Assembly (NCBI RefSeq): GCF_021018895.1
Contig: NC_079386.1
Coordinates: forward strand, 1,302,001-1,366,000
Direction of reading: 5' to 3'
DNA: 64,000 nt
Source of the DNA: Seriola aureovittata
Taxonomy: Eukaryota; Chordata; Actinopteri; Carangiformes; Carangidae
Positions 60,801-64,000 of the stretch are shown in pieces. Within the stretch, counting starts at the first letter, position 1, and each line of letters opens with the position of its first letter. The notes under the pieces are model-generated. The model did not search any database. It was not told the origin of the DNA and was given only the letters and a program-made list of their open reading frames with translations. The position numbers and the translations under genes were made by a program.

Positions 60801-63381
60801 TCCCTGTAGATGCCGTCTGCAACTGATGATGTCACGGTGCGGGAGTGATTTACAGTAGCTTTGCAGTACAGTGGAGCTGAGAGGCAGACGATCCAGCACG
60901 TTAACTGTGACATCCTGTAACATGTGACTGTTTTGCAGCTTCTAGAACCTCCTGGCAGGATGGGGAGGATAGTAAGGTGGGTCTGTGTGTATGTGCATGT
61001 CTTTATCTGTCTGACCATATCTGTCTCTTTTCAAGTCATTTTCTTAAACTTTACAAACACTGTACATCCATTTACTAATTCAGTAACTCACACTTTGCCA
61101 TCATCCATCACTTCTTCCCATCTTTCTGTCTCTGTCTCTCTCTGTATCTTTCTCTCTCTCTCTCTCTCTCTCTCTGTAGAGGACCAGTTGGATGATCTTG
61201 AAGAGTGAGATTGAAGGACATATGGGTGCAGAAGACCTGGACCCTCGCAAGTCCACCTGCAGTCTGCCCACCGACACCTCCCAGCCAAGTGAGTAGCTAA
61301 TCACAAGCTCAGCCCAGTGTGAGTGATATGAATACAATCAAATGGATCTTGAACAGTAATTCAAGTATGAAAAGAGATGCTTTTCTTCCCTGCAGATTTC
61401 CCCTACAATAAGTCTGCGTCTTTACCCGGATATGGAAGGAATGGCATCTACAAGGTGAGATAAAACATGATGTGTTAGGAAATAAGGACTTACATTAAAC
61501 AGTTTTCGAACTAAAACGGGTCCAGCAGAGTTTCTGAACGTCTCTGGAGTAGTGTGGAGAGGAGGAGGAAACATAGCAAAAGAGATGAGTTTTAAGCCTT
61601 AGATTTTAAGCATTTGACACCTAATGGGGAATGGGGTGTGCTTGTCACCATATCAGGTGCACCCACTGATTAGAGAACCTTTAATCTTGCTCTCTTACTT
61701 TGGCTGTTTCATTAAAGAGAGAGTTTTCTGAGGTGTTGGGAGGATCTGGCAGCTGTTGCCTTTGAGGCCACTGGGGGGTTGCTGCTTATAGTAGCCAATA
61801 CATCTTCATGTGTTTTACATCAAAGTTTTATCAAATTAACACACACAAATCAGAACCTCCCACTCTCTGCTGAACAACACTGGAAAGTTCAGAGTAGCAT
61901 TTAAGACCATTAAAAACGTAGCACGTAGCATTAAGGCTTAGTCCTAACCACAGCGGCACAAGTTCAAATCCAACCTGTGGCCCTTTGCTGCAGGTCGTCC
62001 CCTCTCTCTCTCTCTCTCTCTCCCCAGCTGTCCTGTCTCTCTCTGACTGTCACTGTAATAAAGGCATAAAGCGAATGAAAAAAAAAAACTACAAAAAATA
62101 AATAAATTCTGTCCGTTTTAAAAATCAATTTCCTGGAGCCTTTCTCTCACAGTTTTGGTGTCATTACACAGAGATGCCCACACACACACAGGGCCCGGTT
62201 CATCATGAGGCCATTGGGGATATTTAGTCTATCGTCCCGCATTGGGACATTGCTTCTCTCCTTCTGTGAAGTTGATGTTTAGAGGACAAGCAGACAAAAC
62301 AGGATGGAGAAGGAAATAGGAGCTGAGGAGCTGCAACAGATTCACGGCCCAAAGTATCCTTAACCACTTTCACTCGCTGATATTACTGCTTAGTGTTGCT
62401 GACATGGTGGATTTACTGTTGGAAGTAGAATACATGTGTGGCTATGCAACACTATGCTGACGTTATACTGTTACCCTTCTGTGAAAGCACATGCTCATAC
62501 ACAGGATGGTATTCTGCTCGAACTCTATTTAAAGTTGAAGTGAAATGAATAAAAGTGATGGCACTAAAGGAAAAGCTTTGAACAGCGTGCACATTACTTT
62601 TCTAGTTAATGTCTCCCTCTTATACAAGCGTCAACGCATCTTGTGTCGCACTTTGGCTTGTTGAACTCACAAACATCCATTATGGGAAATGGGCTAAGCT
62701 AATGTTAGCTTGCAGGCCAGCTAGGTAATTAGCTAGTCAGCTGTAGTTTAAAAACATACCTTTAAAGGAAAAGATGAGTCGGTTTAGATACTGAATTGTG
62801 TGTCTTCACTCTTCAACTTGTCTGCCCATAGCTTCTTAGCTACAGTTACAGTCCGAGTCTTTGATATTGCGTCTCCCGTGCCAGAACATCTGTCAGTCAA
62901 ATTTAGCAACAGCCCACACACTCTTGGAAAAGGAGCGATTGTGATTTTTAGTTGGACTTGAAGACTAAAAATACAAATCAATAACTGGACTTTGGTGTTT
63001 CGAACAGTCACCCTCAAACCAGATTAGCTCTATTAGTGGACAAACATTTTGTGACATCATGATGTGCCTCCTTCACTCCTCAGTTGCCTTTTAGTCTCTC
63101 CAAACTAAGTGATGTAATCTCAGTGTCAGAGGAATCACACTCGCTTCCTATTGGTCACCATGAAAGAATGTGAGCAAATCAAGAGCAAAAGCAGTGACTT
63201 AAAGGCTTTTAGATCGACCTTAACTTTTGATAAAGTCCAGAAATGTTCCTGGCAACATGAAGTAGGACATCTGAAAGATGGTCTAAGTGTGTGTCTGTTT
63301 ATGTGTGTGTGTTCCTGCAGGCTGCAGAGATGGTGGAGGATGAAGTGGACCCAGACTCCCAGAGCTGGGGAGGAATGAGAG
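10706..63381 (+). CDS. ablim2: Actin-binding LIM protein 2, spliced gene (18 coding exons seen, 5' and 3' incomplete)
   Basis: The gene encodes a cytoskeletal adaptor. In the ABLIM family, N-terminal LIM domains bind partner proteins, and a C-terminal villin headpiece binds F-actin; mammalian ABLIM2 also binds STARS/ABRA and supports SRF signalling. Joining the 18 exons gives about 638 codons (numbering from 10706). Zinc ligands are complete in LIM1 (C27, C30, H47, C50, C53, C56, C74, D77), LIM2 (C86-C137), LIM3 (C155-D205) and LIM4 (C214-C265). A Ser/Pro/Gly-rich linker follows. Assignment to ABLIM2, not ABLIM1 or ABLIM3, rests on paralogue-like stretches recalled from mammals: SSIWHPPCRQAAK after LIM4, NYIPYFRGSESGRSTPSLS, VKDNIYRKPPIYKQH and SWGGMR at the end. 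The start codon is unresolved, and the headpiece exons are absent from the window. Family is near certain; the paralogue is likely. Confidence 0.9.
11141..11477 (+). repeat. Dispersed repeat with (CTAT)n tail, copy 1
   Basis: From AGCCCTCAAGGCCCCGAACA to a tail AAATAAAGTATCTATC... followed by CTAT units. It is nearly identical to the copy at 14757-15114, in the same orientation, but lacks about 19 bp after ACAGTT and carries small insertions near 11228 and 11278. The short microsatellite tail suggests a retroposed (SINE/LINE-end) origin. Confidence 0.75.
11653..11761 (+). repeat. 16-bp minisatellite with two unit types
   Basis: About three units of GGGTGTAACATGAAGT are followed by four of GGGTGTAACTGTAAGT. 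The switch is clean, so one type spread within each half. Confidence 0.9.
12981..13010 (+). repeat. (CT)n microsatellite
   Basis: About 15 CT units in the LIM1-splitting intron. Confidence 0.9.
14757..15114 (+). repeat. Dispersed repeat with (CTAT)n tail, copy 2
   Basis: Same order as copy 1: GGCCCTCAAGGCCCCTAACA, a middle part including GCCAGAGATTTTTCACAACC, then a long CTAT array with a few CTGT units. The upstream phrase AATTAATAAAGCTGTTCTAT may be part of a second element. Confidence 0.75.
16299..16351. other. Perfect 22-bp inverted repeat (hairpin) with 9-nt loop
   Basis: Arms 16299-16320 and 16330-16351 are exact reverse complements; the loop is TTATCGTTT. Each arm holds a homeodomain-type core (CTAATTAC / GTAATTAG). 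Pairing does not extend beyond the arms. Confidence 0.9.
17328..17448 (+). repeat. Poly-G run followed by (AC)n tract
   Basis: 22 G at 17328-17349, a second G8-9 run near 17406, and AC repeats at 17416-17448. Confidence 0.9.
17784..17838 (+). repeat. Poly-C run joined to (CA)n tract
   Basis: About 12 C followed directly by about 22 CA units. Confidence 0.9.
19793..19826 (+). repeat. (AC)n microsatellite
   Basis: About 17 AC units. Confidence 0.9.
20728..20945 (+). repeat. AAGTCTC-rich dispersed repeat
   Basis: AAGTCTC recurs several times at irregular spacing. Phrases such as CAAGTCTCATG and CCTAAGTCTCAAA are typical of a widespread fish repeat; class not assigned. Confidence 0.5.
22889..22924 (+). 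repeat. (GT)n microsatellite
   Basis: About 18 GT units. Confidence 0.9.
23464..23905 (-). repeat. Widespread fish repeat, mostly in reverse orientation
   Basis: The left end reads AAAGGAATAGTTAGACATTT, the known start of a common fish repeat. The right two thirds read as the reverse complement of the same family (ACAAGATGTAACGTGTTAAT, GAGCCGGGCTAGCTGTTTCC, GAGCATATTTCCCA). Both ends therefore point inward. Confidence 0.6.
24152..24335 (+). CDS. ablim2: ablim2 exon: end of LIM1 and first part of LIM2
   Basis: Acceptor CTGCCAG|TG and donor AA|GTAAGA. The exon enters in phase 1 and leaves in phase 2. It encodes VCGCELAQGGFFVRQGEYIC, closing LIM1 with C56, C74 and D77, then LIM2 ligands C86, C89, H106, C109, C112 and C115. 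The sequence is almost the same as mammalian ABLIM2 here (GEYICTLDYQRLYGTRC). A pyrimidine-rich stretch of about 160 bp lies directly upstream. Confidence 0.96.
24576..24726. mobile_element. Short element with 25-bp inverted ends (24 of 25 matching)
   Basis: Arms at 24576-24600 (starting CCATAGACTTTATG) and 24702-24726 are reverse complements except for one base, separated by 101 bp. Total length 151 bp resembles a miniature inverted-repeat transposable element. No clear flanking duplication is seen. Confidence 0.55.
25778..25825 (+). repeat. (GT)n microsatellite
   Basis: About 24 GT units. Confidence 0.9.
25951..26110 (+). repeat. (GT)n tract followed by GGGTTA-rich repeat
   Basis: About 28 GT units at 25951-26008, then AGGGTTAGAG...GTTAGGGTTAGGCATTT at 26050-26105. 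The same order is common in fish dispersed repeats. Confidence 0.75.
28242..28354 (+). CDS. ablim2: ablim2 exon: end of LIM2 and LIM2-LIM3 spacer
   Basis: Acceptor TTTGCAG|AC, donor CACA|GTCAGT. Enters in phase 2, leaves in phase 1. It encodes QPFPAGDRVTFNGKECICQK and C137, completing the LIM2 ligands (C134, C137), then a short Pro-rich spacer (TQPLPANSPAPIQAVH). Reading through the donor reaches a stop at 28420. Confidence 0.94.
28627..28753 (+). CDS. ablim2: ablim2 exon: most of LIM3
   Basis: Acceptor GTGCAG|AT, donor AGCAA|GTACGT. Enters in phase 1, leaves in phase 2. It gives NCCGCGKEFKNEQSLVALDK and HWHLGCFKCKVCNKVLNAEY, supplying LIM3 ligands C155, C158, H176, C179, C182 and C185. C156 is an extra cysteine inside the first knuckle, where the mammalian protein has Gly. 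The intron before it is only 272 bp. Confidence 0.95.
28754..29783 (+). other. ablim2 intron (1.0 kb)
   Basis: AT-rich sequence with no recognisable feature other than the splice signals. Confidence 0.7.
29784..29877 (+). CDS. ablim2: ablim2 exon: end of LIM3 and start of LIM4
   Basis: Acceptor CTATCAG|GG, donor CTGGAG|GTAACG. Enters in phase 2, leaves in phase 0. It encodes EGIPYCEMDYHAMFGIQCES and CKKYITGKVLE, closing LIM3 with C202 and D205 and starting LIM4 with C214 and C217. Confidence 0.95.
30074..30227. repeat. Telomere-like 22-bp minisatellite with inverted ends
   Basis: Units of CCCTAACCCTATATTCCCACAG repeat about three to four times (30100-30172). The block is framed by CTATGTTCCCACA (30074-30086) and its exact reverse complement (30215-30227). 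Confidence 0.8.
30740..30817 (+). repeat. Retroposon-like 3' tail with 9-bp stem
   Basis: GGGAAATTG and CAATTTCCC form a perfect stem, followed by GGGGATCAATAAAGTATTTC, a tail phrase frequent in fish LINE/SINE copies. The body upstream is not recognised. Confidence 0.5.
33440..33845 (+). repeat. Diverged tandem duplication, unit about 230 bp
   Basis: Phrases recur at an offset of 229-232 bp: AACTCTGAA (33471, 33700), TGTTTCTCTGATAACTT (ending 33600 and 33832) and CCAGACGT. The stretch also resembles a dispersed fish repeat. Confidence 0.7.
34750..35140 (+). repeat. Dispersed repeat, related to 38540-38790 (copy 1)
   Basis: Starts near TAGTGTTGCGATATACCAGT, shares CAGACTCTCTCTCCACCTC (34931-34949) and ACACAGTAAACA with the second copy. 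The GCGATAT start suggests a DNA-transposon relic. Confidence 0.6.
36082..36119 (+). repeat. (GT)n microsatellite
   Basis: About 19 GT units followed by interrupted CTGTGTGT units. Confidence 0.9.
38540..38790 (+). repeat. Dispersed repeat, related to 34750-35140 (copy 2)
   Basis: Carries the 19-bp phrase at 38610-38628 and the same order of following motifs: ACACAGTAAACA, AAAGATG, CATAGC, ATCGTT, ATTATTGTGAAGTG. Diverged by substitutions and short gaps. Confidence 0.6.
39126..39213 (+). CDS. ablim2: ablim2 exon: core of LIM4
   Basis: Acceptor CAACAG|GC, donor CTGCAAG|GTAAAC. Enters in phase 0, leaves in phase 1. It encodes AGEKHYHPTCARCARCEQMF and AEGEEMYLQ, with LIM4 ligands H234, C237, C240 and C243. 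A 9.2-kb intron separates it from the previous exon. Confidence 0.95.
39753..39953 (+). mobile_element. tRNA-derived SINE, plus strand
   Basis: A-box-like TGGCTCACCTGG (39765-39776) and B-box-like GGTTTCGAAATCC (39822-39834, one inserted T) lie about 45 bp apart, as in a tRNA-type Pol III promoter. A tail with CAAATAAAGGCAAAAGTGCC and a poly-A run (39942-39950) follows. ATCTCA flanks both ends and may be a short target-site duplication. It is the same family as the copies at 52.7 and 62.0 kb. Confidence 0.85.
40173..40500 (-). mobile_element. Retroposon-like repeat with (TTGAT)n tail, minus strand
   Basis: Read on the minus strand, it ends CTATTCAAATAAAGTTTGAT followed by TTGATTGG units, a tail phrase frequent in fish retroelements. 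The CAATCAAT cluster at 40175-40207 is that tail. The body is not coding. Confidence 0.55.
40690..40748 (+). CDS. ablim2: ablim2 exon: end of LIM4 and basic/acidic spacer
   Basis: Acceptor TCTTCAG|GA, donor AGTAAG|GTGGGT. Enters in phase 1, leaves in phase 0. It encodes GSSIWHPPCRQAAKQEEKSK. H262 and C265 complete LIM4, and a charged spacer begins. This segment (mammalian ABLIM2 has SSIWHPACRQAAR) is one of the best reasons to call the gene ablim2 and not ablim1 or ablim3. Confidence 0.93.
41206..41233 (+). repeat. Poly-G tract
   Basis: 15 G, one A, then 12 G. Confidence 0.85.
43561..43631 (+). repeat. Long (GT)n tract next to a splice acceptor
   Basis: About 35 GT units with one CGCG interruption, ending about 15 bp before the acceptor at 43646. 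On the pre-mRNA this is a (UG)n tract. Confidence 0.92.
43647..43724 (+). CDS. ablim2: ablim2 linker exon (VTRTSSESITSVPASS...)
   Basis: Acceptor GTTTTAG|GT, donor ATCTAT|GTAAGA. Phase 0 at both ends, 26 codons. It encodes VTRTSSESITSVPASSASGS then PSRVIY, a Ser-rich block conserved across the ABLIM family and likely to be a phosphorylation region. The acceptor lies about 15 bp after a long (GT)n tract at 43561-43631. Confidence 0.94.
43868..44011 (+). CDS. ablim2: ablim2 linker exon (AKLGEEMLDYKDLAALPK...)
   Basis: Acceptor CTTTCAG|GC, donor GGAGAG|GTAGAC. Phase 0 at both ends, 48 codons. It encodes the conserved family block AKLGEEMLDYKDLAALPKTK, AIYNIDRPDMLSYSPYVSYP and SEERHYGE. The short 143-bp intron before it is typical of a constitutively joined exon pair. 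The motif IDRPD is shared by ABLIM1 and ABLIM2. Confidence 0.95.
45651..45683 (+). CDS. ablim2: ablim2 33-bp linker exon, probably optional (SPQLLSPTPTE)
   Basis: Acceptor TTTGCAG|TC, donor ACTGAG|GTAACG. Phase 0 at both ends, 11 codons: SPQLLSPTPTE. Mammalian ABLIM1 carries a very similar segment (SPRTLSPTPSAE), while the ABLIM2 form I recall lacks it. Being short, in-phase and flanked by phase-0 exons, it can be skipped without changing frame, so alternative use is likely. Confidence 0.85.
46582..46699 (+). CDS. ablim2: ablim2 linker exon (GDGEKSPRQRRPSSPSS...)
   Basis: Acceptor ATCCAG|GG, donor CGAGCAG|GTATCA. Enters in phase 0, leaves in phase 1. It encodes GDGEKSPRQRRPSSPSSNSS, then LGGHGRYTPSRSPQNYSRA. 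RYTP-SRSPQ-YSR matches the mammalian ABLIM2 segment RYTPTSRSPQHYSR. The basic, Ser/Pro-rich composition suggests kinase sites. Confidence 0.92.
48182..48466 (+). CDS. ablim2: ablim2 large linker exon with duplicated ARDSSSLP motif
   Basis: Acceptor ACATTCAG|GG, donor TTCAGAG|GTATCA. Phase 1 at both ends, about 95 codons. It starts GPELYLGDRYSSQ, contains ARDSSSLP twice (48220-48243 and 48289-48312), a Gly run (SGGGGGGK) and ends LKQHNYIPYFRG. The last part matches mammalian ABLIM2 HHYIPYFRG, but the mammalian segment I recall between RSPQHYSR and this point is only about 33 residues, so the exon looks expanded in this lineage. Reading past the donor gives five codons and a TGA at 48481. Confidence 0.92.
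49994..50013 (+). repeat. Poly-G tract
   Basis: 20 consecutive G. Confidence 0.85.
50530..50655 (+). repeat. GGAA/GAAA-rich imperfect repeat
   Basis: Irregular GGAAG, GAAAG and GGAAA units. GGAA arrays can attract ETS-family factors. Confidence 0.75.
51830..51860 (+). repeat. (AC)n microsatellite
   Basis: ACACAC run with one AAAC interruption. Confidence 0.85.
52687..52882 (-). mobile_element. tRNA-derived SINE, minus strand, with 17-bp target-site duplication
   Basis: On the minus strand it reads GGCGTCGTGTAGCGTAGTGG, a B-box GGTTCGAATCCCGC, and a tail with TTAAAGGCATAAAAGC. It is flanked by perfect direct repeats CCTTTGTTGCCATTGTT at 52670-52686 and 52883-52899. The intact duplication suggests a fairly young insertion. 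Confidence 0.9.
53854..53961 (+). CDS. ablim2: ablim2 linker exon (SESGRSTPSLS...HFHIP)
   Basis: Acceptor AACTGGAG|GT, donor ATACCAG|GTAAGC. Phase 1 at both ends. It encodes SESGRSTPSLSTYSDGKSPS, then STSTYVAAPRHFHIP; compare mammalian ABLIM2 SESGRSTPSLSVLSDSK...APRHFHVP. The acceptor is not preceded by a classic long pyrimidine run but by a C/T-rich stretch, and it is the only AG that keeps the frame. Confidence 0.93.
54034..54057 (+). other. 24-bp microexon-like segment with a stop in the gene's frame
   Basis: CATTCTTTAG|AG and ACCAAG|GTAAGA are strong splice signals 24 bp apart, 72 bp after the exon ending at 53961. In the incoming phase 1 the segment reads GAG TGA, a stop. In phase 0 it would read SDTEGDTK, but no neighbour provides that phase. 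Confidence 0.35.
56910..56963 (+). CDS. ablim2: ablim2 linker exon (ETMVKDNIYRKPPIYKQH)
   Basis: Acceptor TTTTCAG|AG, donor AGCATG|GTACAG. Phase 1 at both ends, 18 codons: ETMVKDNIYRKPPIYKQH. NIYRKPPIY is a hallmark of all three ABLIM proteins. A good pyrimidine tract precedes it. Confidence 0.95.
58901..58924 (+). repeat. Poly-C tract
   Basis: 24 consecutive C. Confidence 0.85.
59369..59390 (+). repeat. (GT)n microsatellite
   Basis: About 11 GT units. Confidence 0.85.
60939..60976 (+). CDS. ablim2: ablim2 38-bp linker exon (ASRTSWQDGEDSK)
   Basis: Acceptor TTTTGCAG|CT, donor AGTAAG|GTGGGT. Enters in phase 1, leaves in phase 0. With the carried G it reads ASRTSWQDGEDSK, matching mammalian AARRSDGEDGS. 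The exon is too short to stand out as an open frame. The phase match to both neighbours and the DGED core support it. Confidence 0.85.
61180..61288 (+). CDS. ablim2: ablim2 linker exon (RTSWMILKSEIEG...)
   Basis: Acceptor CTCTGTAG|AG, donor CAGCCAA|GTGAGT. Enters in phase 0, leaves in phase 1. It encodes RTSWMILKSEIEGHMGAEDL, then DPRKSTCSLPTDTSQP. SWMILK aligns with mammalian ABLIM2 SWLMLK. The other two frames hit stops within the exon. A (TC)n run at 61151-61174 acts as the pyrimidine tract. Confidence 0.9.
61396..61454 (+). CDS. ablim2: ablim2 linker exon (NFPYNKSASLPGYGRNGIYK)
   Basis: Acceptor CCTGCAG|AT, donor TACAAG|GTGAGA. Enters in phase 1, leaves in phase 0. It encodes NFPYNKSASLPGYGRNGIYK. 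The motif K(S/T)ASLPGYGRNG is close to ABLIM1, and the position corresponds to ABLIM2 FPYSKSDPLPGHGKNG. Confidence 0.93.
61455..63320 (+). other. ablim2 intron (1.9 kb)
   Basis: It contains a 5'-truncated SINE copy (61936-62088). The rest is unremarkable. Confidence 0.7.
61936..62088 (+). mobile_element. tRNA-derived SINE, plus strand, 5' truncated
   Basis: It starts within the tRNA-like part (TAGTCCTAACCACAGCGG), keeps a B-box AGTTCAAATCC (61961-61971), then a CT run and the tail AATAAAGGCATAAAGC plus poly-A. The A-box is missing, so it cannot drive its own transcription. Confidence 0.8.
63321..63381 (+). CDS. ablim2: ablim2 exon just before the villin headpiece (AAEMVEDEVDPDSQSWGGMR)
   Basis: Acceptor CCTGCAG|GC, donor ATGAGAG|GTGAGA. 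Enters in phase 0, leaves in phase 1. It encodes AAEMVEDEVDPDSQSWGGMR and ends at the family's SWGMRE boundary, so the next exon should begin the segment before the headpiece (EYKIYPYD in mammals). No such exon is visible in 63382-64000. Confidence 0.92.
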
Positions 63382-64000
63382 GTGAGAGGGAAAATGAACT
63401 TCAAGCTGTTTATCGCCTCTTTTTTACTCTGTTGTTGGTTTGCAACTTTTTGCCTGAAATACATACAATACATACAGTCAGCATATTACATTATTGTTTA
63501 GGATCTACTCCAGCACTTGGCAGGGTCTGAGGTTAAAGTTCTAACTGTAAGCTCTGAGTGTGTTTCAGGTTTCAGGTTGTGTTTCATTTTTCATTAGTTA
63601 ATTCATTGATCTTAATCGTACACACATGGCAACCTAGGAGGTTCTATGGGCAAACACTCGAATGCCAGTCACCTAACCTTCATCCAGCTGATCATGTGGT
63701 TTCACTGCTGAACACCAGACTGATGTTCAAAGGCCCTAATACCAACAGGAAGTGATGTTGGCTGCTGACGAATGGCAGATCATCTGCTGATGTCTGTGGT
63801 TCACTGACTGCAAAGGACTGCAGTAATGTGTTAAATACAATGAATTCATTCCAGTTTCCAAGTGGTTGTTACTTTCTGTGCCCTAAAATGAAGGAATCAT
63901 GTATAAGATATATGAACAGAGATGCACTTCCTTTATTATTATTATTATTTATTTATATTGTAGATGGGAACTAGAGCTGAAATGAATTGAATTGAAATGA
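63382..64000 (+). other. Start of the next ablim2 intron
   Basis: AT-rich sequence with no headpiece exon and no ORF of note. The gene continues to the right. Confidence 0.7.

Larger units (their letters stand above)
53962..60938 (+). other. ablim2 introns around the 56.9-kb exon
   Basis: The 53962-56909 intron carries a splice-ready 24-bp segment (54034-54057) and a locally CG-rich stretch at 54955-55045. The 56964-60938 intron carries a poly-C run and a short (GT)n tract. No nested gene is recognised. Confidence 0.65.

Noticed and set aside
63382..64000. Villin headpiece exon
   Set aside because: Searched all three plus-strand frames for the EYKIYP / DVDRTRLERHL-type sequence expected from the family and saw none.

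Overview
This window comes from a vertebrate genome, almost certainly a teleost fish and probably a percomorph. It shows long GT-AG introns, abundant CA/GT microsatellites, tRNA-derived SINEs of a type I know from perch-like fishes, and an hAT-like DNA transposon relic. I see no operon, bacterial gene, viral gene or CRISPR array. The one gene I can support is on the plus strand: ablim2, encoding actin-binding LIM protein 2. Eighteen coding exons between about 10.7 kb and 63.4 kb join in one reading frame, each junction with GT/AG signals and matching phase. They give about 638 codons, with four complete LIM domains (all 32 zinc ligands present) followed by most of the Ser/Pro-rich linker. The start codon is not certain. 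The C-terminal villin headpiece is not present and must lie beyond the right edge.

Layout. 1-10.7 kb: 5' flank or first intron. It holds a possible short first coding exon (150-165), an hAT-like element with 8-bp target-site duplications that carries a large GTGA satellite (1259-2485), a cluster of nuclear-receptor half-sites upstream of a TATA-box candidate (5378-5616), and a CCAAT-bearing inverted repeat (8906-8951). 10.7-40.7 kb: seven exons encoding LIM1-LIM4, separated by long introns. These introns hold two copies of a CTAT-tailed repeat, a perfect 22-bp hairpin, an inverted-repeat element, a telomere-like minisatellite and several dispersed repeats. 43.6-49 kb: linker exons, one immediately downstream of a long (GT)n tract, and one large exon (48182-48466) containing a duplicated octapeptide. 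53.8-63.4 kb: the remaining linker exons, leading toward the headpiece.

How the parts act together. The LIM domains are expected to bind partner proteins, while the linker and missing headpiece bind F-actin. In mammals ABLIM2 binds the muscle protein STARS/ABRA and promotes SRF-dependent transcription. The splice signals suggest several isoforms: an optional 33-bp exon, a read-through end after the large exon, and a 24-bp microexon that would introduce a stop.

I did not find a new biological system. The most interesting items are the duplicated octapeptide kept by different synonymous codons, the perfect hairpin, the putative promoter with a perfect DR1 element, and the (GT)n tract beside a 3' splice site.
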